From the NCBI GenBank assembly GCA_041441915.1, contig JASDRS010000006.1, forward strand, positions 124,001 to 188,000: 64,000 nt of DNA, in the 5' to 3' direction. Of the stretch, positions 1 through 7,310 are shown in pieces. Origin of the DNA: UBA10365 sp041441915 (GTDB lineage: Bacteria > Pseudomonadota > Alphaproteobacteria > Rhodobacterales > Rhodobacteraceae). How positions within the stretch are numbered: position 1 is the first letter of the stretch; the number at the start of each line of letters is the position of its first letter. The position numbers were made by a program, and so were the translations under genes. Under the pieces are notes generated by a model, which was given only the letters and a program-made list of their open reading frames with translations, made no database searches and was not told where the DNA came from.

Positions 1-178
1 TTTTGAAGAGTTTTGGACCATAACGGCTGGTTCGTTCGCTCTAATCTCCACGGTGAAAAACCTGCAGCAAGCAACTTTTGATCAGCTAAAGGCAGCAGTG
101 CAAAGGCGCCTTCCAGCTGGCTCCGATGGGAGGATAAAATATACCGCTCATGCAAATGCAATAAAAGGCTTAGTTTAA
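1..178 (+). CDS. C-terminal end of a probable SAM-dependent methyltransferase (partial)
   Basis: An open frame enters from the left edge (codons begin at base 2) and stops at TAA 176-178, giving 58 residues. The tail has the look of the helical C-terminus of UbiE/Methyltransf_11-type class I methyltransferases: an aromatic FEEFW start, a helix around LQQATFDQL, a short loop with SDGRIKY, then an alanine-rich end. The SAM-binding core lies outside the window, so the assignment is a resemblance only. It could be unrelated to the agmatinase-like gene 200 bases downstream. Confidence 0.5.
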   Translation, partial: FEEFWTITAGSFALISTVKNLQQATFDQLKAAVQRRLPAGSDGRIKYTAHANAIKGLV

Positions 179-376
179 AAAGTTTGCCGCTTTTGATGTG
201 GTCATTTTCAACATTTAAAGTTGGATTTTCATCCCGTAAAACTGCCTCAACCTCCAGGCTTCATACTTTATCACTGGTAGTCCATGCCATTTTGTAGGTG
301 AAATTCGGTTTGGTTCTGGACAAGCCCCCATTTATAGCTTTGCTAAGGGGATTTTCTGCTACATAAAGGAGCTCAG

Positions 377-1333
377 ATGTCTGATAATTTTTATGAAAAG
401 GGCCGCCTCAACCTGCCCTTCGTCGGTATTTCAACCTTTGGAAAACGTGAATATGTGGCAGATTGGTCGAATATCGCTGCCGATGTCGCCATTTTGGGCG
501 CACCTTATGATTTTGGTACTCAGTTTAGGGCGGGTGCGCGTTTTGGGCCACGCGCAATCCGGGAAGCCTCAACCCTATTCAGCTTTGGCCATGCAGGTGC
601 CTATGATCATGAAGATGATTGCATCTATCTGGCGTCTGACGTGCGCATTGTTGACCTAGGTGATGCCGACATTGTGCATACAGACACGATTAAAAGTCAC
701 GCCAATATCAAGGCGGGTGTCAGCGCAATCTTAAATGCGGGGGCCATGCCCGTGGTACTGGGTGGCGATCACTCAATCAATATTCCCTGTATTGATGCAT
801 TTGAAAGTCACGGCGATATTCATATTTTGCAAATTGACGCCCATCTTGACTTTGTAGACGAGCGCCACGGTGTGCGCTTTGGCCATGGTAACCCTATGCG
901 CCGTGCTGCGGAAAAGCCCTATGTTACAGGCCTAACGCAAGTGGGCATTCGCAATGTATCATCAACTGCGCGCGAAGGCTATGAAGATGCACGCCGCTTT
1001 GGGTCTGACATTCTTTCAGTGCGCCAAATGCGCGCCATGGGACCAGAGGGCGTGATTGGCCGCATTCCCAAAGGGGCCAAGGTCTATGTGACTATTGACA
1101 TTGATGGCTTCTGCCCCTCGATCGCACCGGGGACTGGGACGCCTAGCCATGGGGGTTTTCTTTATTATGAAGTGCTTGAAATGCTACAAGCAGTAGCCAA
1201 GCGTCATCAGATTGTCGGCGTAGATCTGGTTGAAGTTGCCCCAGATTATGACCATTCTGGGTCAACCGCCATACTGGCGGCTCAGGTCTTACTGAATTTT
1301 TTGGGTTTCATTTTTCACGTGCGCAAGGCCTAG
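377..1333 (+). CDS. speB: Agmatinase-family ureohydrolase
   Basis: A 318-residue manganese-type ureohydrolase that splits urea from a guanidino compound (agmatine, guanidinobutyrate or similar). The three family signatures are present: GGDHS (His132), DAHLD (Asp154, His156, Asp158) and a DID motif (Asp241, Asp243), which supply the binuclear metal ligands. The start ATG follows an AAGGAG ribosome site 7 bases upstream. One oddity is Cys246 where the family usually has Asp in the DxDxxDP block. The stop codon lies inside a 24-base perfect palindrome. It sits beside a creatinase, another urea-releasing enzyme, so the substrate could be a creatine-related guanidino compound rather than agmatine; sequence alone does not settle this. 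Confidence 0.85.
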   Translation: MSDNFYEKGRLNLPFVGISTFGKREYVADWSNIAADVAILGAPYDFGTQFRAGARFGPRAIREASTLFSFGHAGAYDHEDDCIYLASDVRIVDLGDADIVHTDTIKSHANIKAGVSAILNAGAMPVVLGGDHSINIPCIDAFESHGDIHILQIDAHLDFVDERHGVRFGHGNPMRRAAEKPYVTGLTQVGIRNVSSTAREGYEDARRFGSDILSVRQMRAMGPEGVIGRIPKGAKVYVTIDIDGFCPSIAPGTGTPSHGGFLYYEVLEMLQAVAKRHQIVGVDLVEVAPDYDHSGSTAILAAQVLLNFLGFIFHVRKA

Positions 1334-1343
1334 GCCTTGCGCA
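1320..1343. repeat. 24-bp perfect palindrome spanning the ureohydrolase stop codon
   Basis: Bases 1320-1331 (TGCGCAAGGCCT) are followed directly by their reverse complement at 1332-1343, with no spacer. The TAG stop at 1331-1333 sits in the centre. There is no T-run after it, so a classical intrinsic terminator is not supported. It may be a cruciform, a protein-binding site or an mRNA 3' stabilising hairpin. Confidence 0.8.
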
Positions 1344-1459
1344 GCCTGGTTAGCTTGGAGCTACACCCTGCCAATGGCGTTGTACGGCGGCGCGCTGCAG
1401 TTCGACGGTGCTCAGTAGCCCAATGAGATCAGAACAAGAATAGTGGCCGACGCTTCCAG

Positions 1460-2671
1460 CTAGCCTAAAATATTTTTTTCAGGCCCATAGGGATAGGCAG
1501 TAATATTTTCTGATCCGTTTTCAGTGACCACAAGAATGTCATGTTCCCGATAACCGCCTGCGCCTGGTTGGCCTTCGGGTATCGTCAGCATTGGTTCCAT
1601 TGATATAACCATACCTGGTTGAAGCACCGTATCGATATCTTCGCGCAGCTCAAGCTCCGCTTCGCGGCCATAATAATGCGACAAAACCCCAAAGCTATGG
1701 CCATAGCCAAAAGTGCGATATTGCAATAGCTGACGCTCAGCCAAAAAGTCGTTAATTTTATGGGTAATTTCGGCGCAGCTTAGCCCTGGGCGCAACAGAG
1801 TCATGCCATATTCATGGGTTGCGACGTTGTATTCCCATATTTTTAGACTGGCTGGATCAACTTCTTCAACAAACATTGTACGTTCAAGCGCGGTGTAATA
1901 GCCCGAAATCATAGGGAAACAGTTCAACGAAAGGATATCCCCCCGTTCCAGTACCCGCCCAGTTACTGGATTATGCGCGCCATCAGTGTTTAAGCCAGAT
2001 TGAAACCAAACCCACGTGTCGCGGTATTCTGCATCGGGGAAGCGTTTTGCAATTTCGATCTCCATGGCATCACGACCAATCATGGCAATATCTATTTCGC
2101 GCGCACCCACTTTTACGGCATCGGCAATCGCAAACCCACCCACATCAGCCACTTCGGCGCCTTGGCAGATAATTGCGATTTCTGCAGATGATTTTTTCAT
2201 GCGCTGCACCATCGTATGGCGTGCAACATCCCAGGCCCTTTTAGGTGCCAAAAACATCGTCATCTCGGCATGACGATCAAGCGTCATATGATCACTCTCA
2301 TAACCAATCTCTTGGCTAAGCCCTGTCACCGAAGCGACCGCCCGCCAAAAGTTGTCAGACTTCCAGTCTGTATATGTGATATTATTACCATGCGACCGAC
2401 GCCAAGGCTGACCCGCGTCAATCCCTGCTGAAATTGTGACGCATTCTAAATCGGTTACAACAACCGCATATGGCCTGCCAAAAGAGCAATAAAGAAAGCC
2501 AGAATAATAGGCCACATTATGCATTGATGTTAGAACGGTAGCCGAGAGGCCTTGGGCCTTCATGATGGAGCGCAGGCCCTCAAGGCGCGCATCATATTCA
2601 TCGGCGCTAAACGGCAACGACGCTTTAGCACCATTATGGAAATTATATCGCTCAGGACGGTTAAAAGACAT
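1460..2671 (-). CDS. Creatinase (creatine amidinohydrolase)
   Basis: 403 residues, closely matching the length (404) and sequence of Pseudomonas creatinase, which hydrolyses creatine to sarcosine and urea in the cytoplasm. It has the pita-bread M24 fold but lacks the metal-ligand set of true aminopeptidases. The residues corresponding to the known catalytic and binding positions are present with an offset of one: His233 (in GAHNPV), Glu263 (in ALERT) and Glu359 (in SMEP). The N-terminal YCSFGRPYA and GQPWRR segments and the C-terminal GGYREHD block are characteristic. It is read divergently from an FAD oxidoreductase that could oxidise the sarcosine. Its 5' leader is unusually rich in hairpins. 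Confidence in creatinase rather than a generic M24 peptidase is high. Confidence 0.93.
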   Translation of the reverse strand: MSFNRPERYNFHNGAKASLPFSADEYDARLEGLRSIMKAQGLSATVLTSMHNVAYYSGFLYCSFGRPYAVVVTDLECVTISAGIDAGQPWRRSHGNNITYTDWKSDNFWRAVASVTGLSQEIGYESDHMTLDRHAEMTMFLAPKRAWDVARHTMVQRMKKSSAEIAIICQGAEVADVGGFAIADAVKVGAREIDIAMIGRDAMEIEIAKRFPDAEYRDTWVWFQSGLNTDGAHNPVTGRVLERGDILSLNCFPMISGYYTALERTMFVEEVDPASLKIWEYNVATHEYGMTLLRPGLSCAEITHKINDFLAERQLLQYRTFGYGHSFGVLSHYYGREAELELREDIDTVLQPGMVISMEPMLTIPEGQPGAGGYREHDILVVTENGSENITAYPYGPEKNILG

Positions 2672-2810
2672 TTAGACCCCAGCTATAGGGTCAAACTTCT
2701 TGACCCCGAAAGGTCCCGGCGTACAGGACGTCACAGGTTATACCTGCATTCGACCGCAAAGCGGCTTGCGACGACGCCATCGTCACCTCGCAAACATGCC
2801 TATGAGCCAA
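2672..2810 (-). promoter_or_regulatory. Structured 5' leader of creatinase with competing hairpins (candidate cis-regulatory RNA)
   Basis: Reading toward the creatinase start, five hairpins follow one another: a GACG/CGTC stem inside a GCGA/TCGC stem (about 2768-2791), CCGC-TTT-GCGG (about 2753-2764), CAGGT-ATA-ACCTG (2734-2746), GTCC/GGAC (about 2713-2730) and a 7-bp stem GGGTCAA/TTGACCC (arms 2688-2694 and 2700-2706). The start-proximal GACCC strand can instead pair with the GGGTC at 2675-2679, immediately before the ATG, where the ribosome would bind. The two pairings exclude each other, as in a translational switch. Seen: the repeats. Inferred: a ligand- or protein-controlled leader. No known riboswitch consensus was recognised. 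Confidence 0.5.
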
Positions 2811-2891
2811 CTTATTTACAATGTTTTTTTAGTGTTGCATTCACTTTTTTTTTTGGAGCTTAATCACAGCGATTAAAATAGCCAAGGCGGG

Positions 2892-4139
2892 ATGACTACA
2901 ATGAGTGATATAAAGGATGTTCTTGTGATTGGTGCAGGGGTCGTCGGCGTAACAACAGCTTACTATTTGCAAACGGCGGGCAGGGATGTATGCCTTGTTG
3001 ATCGTGGCGCCTTGGGAATGGGGGCATCTTACGGCAATGCCGGGACAATTGCAGATTACGCCGTAGCACCCGTGGGCACGCCCGAGGTTTTGAAAAACAT
3101 CTTCTCACTGCTGTTTGACCAAAACTCACCCCTATCGATTCGGCCCGCAGCGCTGCCAAGTTTAACCCCCTGGCTTTTACGCTTTGTGCGGCAGTCTTTG
3201 CCGAAGGCTAGCGCGCTAAATGCTGAGGCGATTGCAGCATTGGTGGCTTCGTCTTTGCAAGATTGGCGCTCCTTGGCGGCCGAGGTAGGGGCAGAACCAC
3301 TCTTGCGCCGAAATGGCTGTTTGTATCTTTATGAAACCGATGCGGCTTTTGCTAAAGCGCGGGTCGATATTGATAACCGTCGCCGGTTAGGAATTGCCGT
3401 TGACCTAATCGGGATAGCTGATTTGCAAGCCCTGGAACCTGCATTTAATTTGCAAGCGGGAGGCGCGGCTTATTTTTCAAAAGCAACCTCGGTGCTGGAT
3501 CCTTTAGAGCTTGCGGCCCGCATTGGGCAGGCGTTTCAAGATGCAGGCGGCCAAGTATTGAACCATAATATCACGGATCTAAATCGCGAAAAAGGTCACG
3601 TCGTTGTTAAAGACGTGCAGACGATCTTACGCGCCAAAACGGTGATCATCGCAGCCGGTGCCCATTCAAAAAATTTGGCGCACCAAGCGGGCGATTCTAT
3701 TCCACTTGATACAGAACGCGGCTATCATTTGGAATGGGATATGAAAGACCTGCCGATTTCCCGTCCTGCCTGCCCCAGTGGACGGGGGTTTTACTTTTCG
3801 CCAATGAATGGGCGGTTACGCGTGGCGGGCACAGTTGAACTTGGGGGGCTGACTGCACCCCCGTCACGCCATCGCCTTGCGACACTTGAAAAGGGCGCGC
3901 GCCTTTTCTTTCCTGATTTGCCAAAGCCTGATCGCGAATGGATGGGGTTTCGTCCCTCGATCCCCGACAGTCGCCCCGTGATCGGCGCGTCATCGCAAGG
4001 AGCAGATGTTCTTTATGGCTTTGGCCACGGCCATATAGGCTTAACCTTAGCACCGATTACCGCAAAGATTTTGCGCGACCTTTGTTTGGGCCGTAGTCCA
4101 TCACTGGATATTTCACCCTATAGTCCCAAACGATTTTAA
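2892..4139 (+). CDS. FAD-dependent D-amino-acid/sarcosine-type oxidoreductase (DadA-like)
   Basis: 415 residues of the DAO family. The Rossmann dinucleotide motif GAGVVG lies near residue 14, with the FAD-ribose acidic residue in VDRG about 20 residues later. The C-terminal GFGHGHIGLTLAP segment is the usual FAD-closing motif of DadA-like dehydrogenases. These enzymes oxidise secondary or D-amino acids to oxo acids and pass electrons to oxygen or quinone. Divergent from creatinase, its likely substrate in this context is sarcosine, but hydroxyproline or D-amino acids are equally possible. The start at 2892 follows AAGGCGGG; an ATG nine bases later is an alternative. Its end overlaps the convergent pterin dehydratase gene by four bases. 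Confidence 0.8.
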   Translation: MTTMSDIKDVLVIGAGVVGVTTAYYLQTAGRDVCLVDRGALGMGASYGNAGTIADYAVAPVGTPEVLKNIFSLLFDQNSPLSIRPAALPSLTPWLLRFVRQSLPKASALNAEAIAALVASSLQDWRSLAAEVGAEPLLRRNGCLYLYETDAAFAKARVDIDNRRRLGIAVDLIGIADLQALEPAFNLQAGGAAYFSKATSVLDPLELAARIGQAFQDAGGQVLNHNITDLNREKGHVVVKDVQTILRAKTVIIAAGAHSKNLAHQAGDSIPLDTERGYHLEWDMKDLPISRPACPSGRGFYFSPMNGRLRVAGTVELGGLTAPPSRHRLATLEKGARLFFPDLPKPDREWMGFRPSIPDSRPVIGASSQGADVLYGFGHGHIGLTLAPITAKILRDLCLGRSPSLDISPYSPKRF

Positions 4140-4501
4140 CACGTCTTAGTGACAAGAATTTCAAAAATATCATCGGTGCGAGCTGCAAATACTAAGTCGC
4201 TCAAATGCAGATCTTTGATCTTATGGCTCCACCATTGTACTTTCGCCTTGCCGTAGGACAGAGTGATTTCAGGATGATGTGCTTCCGTCTCAGCCATAGC
4301 AGAGACTTGATTTGTAAATTCTAAGGCCTGGGCATAGTTTTTAAACTTATATTGCCGCTCGACAAAGCGATAATCGGCGGCCTTTTGCAAAAGCCAATCG
4401 CTATGGCGCAACAAAAACCGATCAAGTTCTACTTGGTTGGCGGCAGGAGCTCCTATAGTGCAGGCCTCGCAGATGGTTTGAGAAAAGCTTTGATTTGACA
4501 T
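4136..4501 (-). CDS. phhB: Pterin-4a-carbinolamine dehydratase
   Basis: A 121-residue protein that dehydrates 4a-hydroxytetrahydrobiopterin and so recycles the pterin cofactor of aromatic amino acid hydroxylases. The family core is clear: a E-A-H-H-P-E active-site run near residues 74-79, followed by the LSYGKAKVQWWSH strand and the closing LSDLVFA stretch. The N-terminal extension of roughly 20 residues with two cysteines is longer than in the minimal enzyme. It converges on the FAD oxidoreductase with a four-base overlap. No phenylalanine hydroxylase is in view. Some bacterial members act instead as molybdopterin-related or regulatory proteins. Confidence 0.88.
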   Translation of the reverse strand: MSNQSFSQTICEACTIGAPAANQVELDRFLLRHSDWLLQKAADYRFVERQYKFKNYAQALEFTNQVSAMAETEAHHPEITLSYGKAKVQWWSHKIKDLHLSDLVFAARTDDIFEILVTKTC

Positions 4502-4518
4502 GAGGCCCCCAGTGGAAT

Positions 4519-4701
4519 TTATTTTTTGTTTTTAATAGCTTTTTCTTCTTTAGTCAGCTTGTTATTCCAATTGTTGTTGCTGATGCCCAATTCACTGGGC
4601 ATGGCCTTGGTTTTGCCTTTTTTGACCTCACCACCCTTTTGCAAAAACTGTTTGATAAGCTCTTCATCGGTGGTTTTTTTGGGCATATGATTCATTGCCA
4701 T
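4519..4701 (-). CDS. Small conserved lysine-rich protein, function unknown
   Basis: 60 residues if started at the ATG with a GAGG site upstream; a longer in-frame reading exists but has no ribosome site. The sequence is charged, with a helix around DEELIKQFLQKGGEV and a basic tail KEEKAIKNKK. Short proteins with this opening are familiar from marine bacteria and phages, but I know of no assigned role. It lies 17 bases downstream of the pterin dehydratase start on the same strand and may share its transcript. The high lysine content suggests nucleic-acid or ribosome contact; that is a guess. Confidence 0.6.
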   Translation of the reverse strand: MAMNHMPKKTTDEELIKQFLQKGGEVKKGKTKAMPSELGISNNNWNNKLTKEEKAIKNKK

Positions 4702-4966
4702 GGATTTATCCTCATCATTTCTGCAGGTGCCCTTTACGATAGCCACAATGTAGGAATAAAACAATCATAAGCAGTTTGGCCGTCGTAAAAACCCTACCCT
4801 TAAAGACTTTTTACAATAAGTTTTTCTACCCTGACCATGAATGACTTTGATTGCTTAGCGTTGGCTAAATATAAATCATAGCACAGCTGCCATCTATCAG
4901 AGCAATAATGGCGGCTTTTGGACATCGTTAAGCCTTCCTGTTACTGGAGGGTCAAACGCTTTCTCA

Positions 4967-5716
4967 TCACAGTTTCCAGAGCATCCAGATCGCCATCCCC
5001 ACCATCATGAGGTTTTCGGTCAGTGATACGAATCCCAGCGGAACTTTGCTTTCACCGCCAACGCAGGCGCACTTGAGTTCACGTTTGTCGATATAGACCG
5101 CCTTGAACACACTGACTGTCCCGATGCCTGCAACAAACAACGCCGCTGGTGCTGAAAGCCATGTCAGAACACCTGCCATCATAAGCAGACCCGCGCCTGT
5201 CTCAACGAAAGGATAGACGTATCCGTAGCGGACCCATCGCTGTGCCAGCAGGTCATAGTTCAGGAACATCGTGGCAAACCGTTCAACGTCCTGCAGCTTT
5301 TGCAGACCCAGCAGCACCATAGAGATCGATATGAACCATTCCAACGTCCGTCCTGTGAACACGGCACCTAACGCCAACCAAGTGACGACGGCGGCCAGCA
5401 ATGCAGCAGCGGAGAACAAAGCGATGATAGGCTTATAGGTTGTGGCATCTTTGGATTTGGTGGCTTTCCCGAAATGTGCGTTCAGGTCATCGAAGCCGCC
5501 GATGCGTTCTGAACCAATGAACGTCTGCGGCGTGGTCTTCACGTCATTCTTGAGCTTAAAAGCTTCGGCCTCACCGCGGCTGGTGAGATGGCGGTCGTCC
5601 ACCTGAAAGCCCTGACGCTCTAACAAGTCTTTCGACTTTAGTCCGTGGGGACACGTGTGATCGGTCATCAGCATGCGATACAAGGTGGCGGTTTTGGCCG
5701 TGGTGTCTTTGGGCAT
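4967..5716 (-). CDS. Glutaredoxin-like / MauE-type membrane fusion protein
   Basis: 249 residues in two parts. Residues 1-85 form a glutaredoxin-like domain with CPHG in place of the usual CPYC, so only the first active-site Cys (Cys22) is kept, and a TPQTFI cis-proline loop. From about residue 95 to the end are four hydrophobic segments of a MauE/DoxX-like membrane domain, with a Cys-x-Cys (CAC) just before the last segment. A monothiol redox domain tied to a membrane disulfide-handling domain suggests thiol or metal handling at the inner membrane. It is transcribed divergently from a CueR-like regulator, from a promoter with a 19-bp spacer, which points to copper induction. Confidence 0.75.
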   Translation of the reverse strand: MPKDTTAKTATLYRMLMTDHTCPHGLKSKDLLERQGFQVDDRHLTSRGEAEAFKLKNDVKTTPQTFIGSERIGGFDDLNAHFGKATKSKDATTYKPIIALFSAAALLAAVVTWLALGAVFTGRTLEWFISISMVLLGLQKLQDVERFATMFLNYDLLAQRWVRYGYVYPFVETGAGLLMMAGVLTWLSAPAALFVAGIGTVSVFKAVYIDKRELKCACVGGESKVPLGFVSLTENLMMVGMAIWMLWKL

Positions 5717-5768
5717 AACATCTTGTCCTTATGCGGGTGACACGCACCCTTGAAACTCATTGATCTTT

Positions 5769-5799
5769 AATCTAATCTCTCCCATAACAGGAAGGTCAA
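5769..5799 (-). promoter_or_regulatory. MerR/CueR-type promoter with 19-bp spacer
   Basis: On the minus strand, TTGACC (5799-5794) and TAGATT (5774-5769) are separated by exactly 19 bases. The spacer holds the imperfect dyad CTTCC...GGGAGAG. This is the stretched geometry of promoters twisted open by MerR-family activators, and the TTGACCTTCC start resembles the E. coli copA promoter. It would drive the glutaredoxin-MauE gene and lies directly before the regulator's own ribosome site. Confidence 0.8.
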
Positions 5800-5809
5800 G
5801 GGGAAATCT

Positions 5810-6193
5810 ATCAATATTTCTGCTGCATCAACGGCTGCGGGTCTCCCTGTGAAAACCGTGCGCTATTATGCCGACATCGGTTTGGTGGACGCGCCGTCTC
5901 GATCAGAGGCGGGATACCGCACCTACAATGATGTGGCTTTACGTAAGCTGGTGTTCGTCCGCCGATCTCGTGCGTTAGGGTTCAGCATTGAGGAGTGTCG
6001 GGAACTTCTGGGTCTGCATCAGGATCAGGGCCGTACCAGCTCGGAAGTGAAACGCATTGCGTCTAAGCGTTTGAGCGAGATTGAAGAGAAGCAGCGAGAG
6101 TTGCAATTATTGCATGATGAGTTGGCACATCTGGTCACATCCTGCCGTGGAGACCACATGCCTGACTGTCCAATCATCGACTACCTTGGCTAA
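5810..6193 (+). CDS. cueR: CueR-like MerR-family copper-responsive regulator, apparent ATC start
   Basis: 127 residues when started at ATC 5810. It has a winged-helix DNA-binding domain (TVRYYADIGLV, residues 16-26), a coiled dimer helix (about 76-109) and a C-terminal metal loop with Cys112 and Cys120 spaced as in Cu(I)-binding CueR (CRGDHMPDC). With this start, both cysteines fall on the same numbers as in E. coli CueR. No ATG, GTG or TTG exists at the family start position; AAGGGG lies 7 bases before the ATC. The first available standard start, GTG 5849, would remove the first helix of the DNA-binding domain. Either ATC is used as a rare start or the gene has lost its start. It binds the adjoining 19-bp-spacer promoter. 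Confidence 0.8.
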   Translation: MNISAASTAAGLPVKTVRYYADIGLVDAPSRSEAGYRTYNDVALRKLVFVRRSRALGFSIEECRELLGLHQDQGRTSSEVKRIASKRLSEIEEKQRELQLLHDELAHLVTSCRGDHMPDCPIIDYLG

Positions 6194-6312
6194 AGTTCGC
6201 AAATCTGTATTACCTAATAGTCAACGTTCGCTGCAGAAATATGTAGGTAGGGGCTCAAACTGGTCATTCGCTGCGATTTGATTGAATGTCCGCTCTGGGC
6301 GGCTCTTGCCCA

Positions 6313-6405
6313 TCACATCAATTCCACTGCCTGACTGAGCTGATCACTATTCACATCAAAAGATTTTTGCGTGGCGCTGATATGACTATGCCCAGCAAGT
6401 TCAGC
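6313..6405 (-). pseudogene. C-terminal remnant of a tyrosine recombinase (integrase)
   Basis: Thirty codons read AELAGHSHISATQ... to a TGA at 6313-6315, matching the last part of phage-type integrases: the LAGHS box with its catalytic His, then the segment that should hold the nucleophile Tyr. At that position the codon is TCT (Ser) in ATQKSF. A stop (TAG, 6406-6408) lies immediately upstream in frame and the rest of the enzyme is absent. It is a dead fragment and marks past insertion of a mobile element. Confidence 0.7.
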
Positions 6406-6428
6406 CTAAGTCCAGCCGCTCCAAGCAA

Positions 6429-6659
6429 AATAAGACATTTTCATTCGATGGCTACTAGGAAGATTTTGGCGCTACGCTTAGCACCCTTCAGAACGTGGGC
6501 TGCAAAATTAACGATGAAGGTTTTTCTTACGGTGGGATTTTAAGCATATTTACGCCTTATGCTAATCTAAAACCAGTATATGAAATGGAAGAATTTTATC
6601 TGGTCGCATTAAGTTTGGCAAAAAAACTGTCTGACGTCAGCGCCTATGGTTCCAAATAG
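6429..6659 (+). pseudogene. Unidentified protein fragment with one internal stop
   Basis: The frame starting at 6429 reads as plausible protein for about 76 codons with one TAG at 6456-6458 and ends at TAG 6657-6659. The part after the stop is protein-like: a glycine-rich turn (EGFSYGGIL) followed by a charged helix (EMEEFYLVALSLAKKLSD). No start codon or ribosome site precedes it, and upstream bases belong to the integrase remnant on the other strand. It is probably the tail of a gene carried by the lost mobile element. I do not recognise the family. Confidence 0.35.
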
Positions 6660-7126
6660 CGTAATTTGATAAAAGAGTGTTTTCTGCCTCATCGTAACCA
6701 CTGAGGAGTGGGCGTGAGGCAGACGTAATTGCGCTGTGTTGACGTTTGCGAAGTCGTAATGGATGAGAAGGAACGCCTTCTAAAAGTGAGATGGATGAAA
6801 AACTCGCAAGGGATCCGTCACTGCACAGGGTTGCCTGACCGTATAGGTCCTGTGTAGGCGTGTGATAGACCAGTAATAGAGATGATCGCAAAACCTACTT
6901 CCCTGCAAAGGGTTTGGTGATGCGGGCTGACAAGCGACGTGCAATAATGCATTGAGCAGTTTTAGATTGATGCCTTTACAGGTGTTGATCTGACGGCTCT
7001 TTGTAATCTCGAATAAACAAAATCAATTAAACTTTATCAGTTAAGACGAAGTATCTGAGTTCTGCGATAGCTGAACACTGGTAGATGCGATTGACGATAA
7101 ATGTAATCAAGCAGTTCGAACTAAGC
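6660..7126. other. Non-coding stretch, no recognisable feature
   Basis: About 470 bases between two gene remnants. Open frames here are short, carry no ribosome sites and translate to low-credibility protein. I see no tRNA, strong terminator or long repeat. It is probably decayed DNA from the same insertion event as the flanking remnants. Confidence 0.5.
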
Positions 7127-7264
7127 CTAATACTCATCACCAAGCATGGCGGTAAGCATACGTCTGGTTACATGTGAGTCACTTGGATCGGGGTTGTGGT
7201 TCATCAGAGCCACGCTGAGCGAAAATGTCGTGGCCAATTCAGTCTCTAAGTGTTGACCCGTGGC
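7127..7264 (-). pseudogene. C-terminal fragment of an unidentified protein
   Basis: An open stretch of 45 codons on the minus strand runs from just inside a stop (TAA, rc of 7265-7267) to TAG at 7127-7129. It reads as a credible protein tail: a helix ETELATTFSLSVALM, an NHNPDPSDS loop, then a helix VTRRMLTAMLGDEY. It has no start codon. The remaining N-terminal part seems to have been lost at the junction with the aminopeptidase region. The family is not recognised. Confidence 0.4.
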
Positions 7265-7310
7265 TTATGTGAGTGCACGTTGTCTGCAAAAAGAAAAAAG
7301 GTACAAAGAC

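Noticed and set aside
2672..2891. Glycine or guanidine riboswitch in the creatinase/oxidoreductase intergenic region
   Set aside because: The conserved core motifs of the glycine riboswitch and the ACGR loop pairs of small guanidine riboswitches are not present; only generic hairpins are seen.
6637..6891. Minus-strand open frame of 84 codons
   Set aside because: No ribosome site, protein composition looks random, and it overlaps the end of the better-supported plus-strand fragment.
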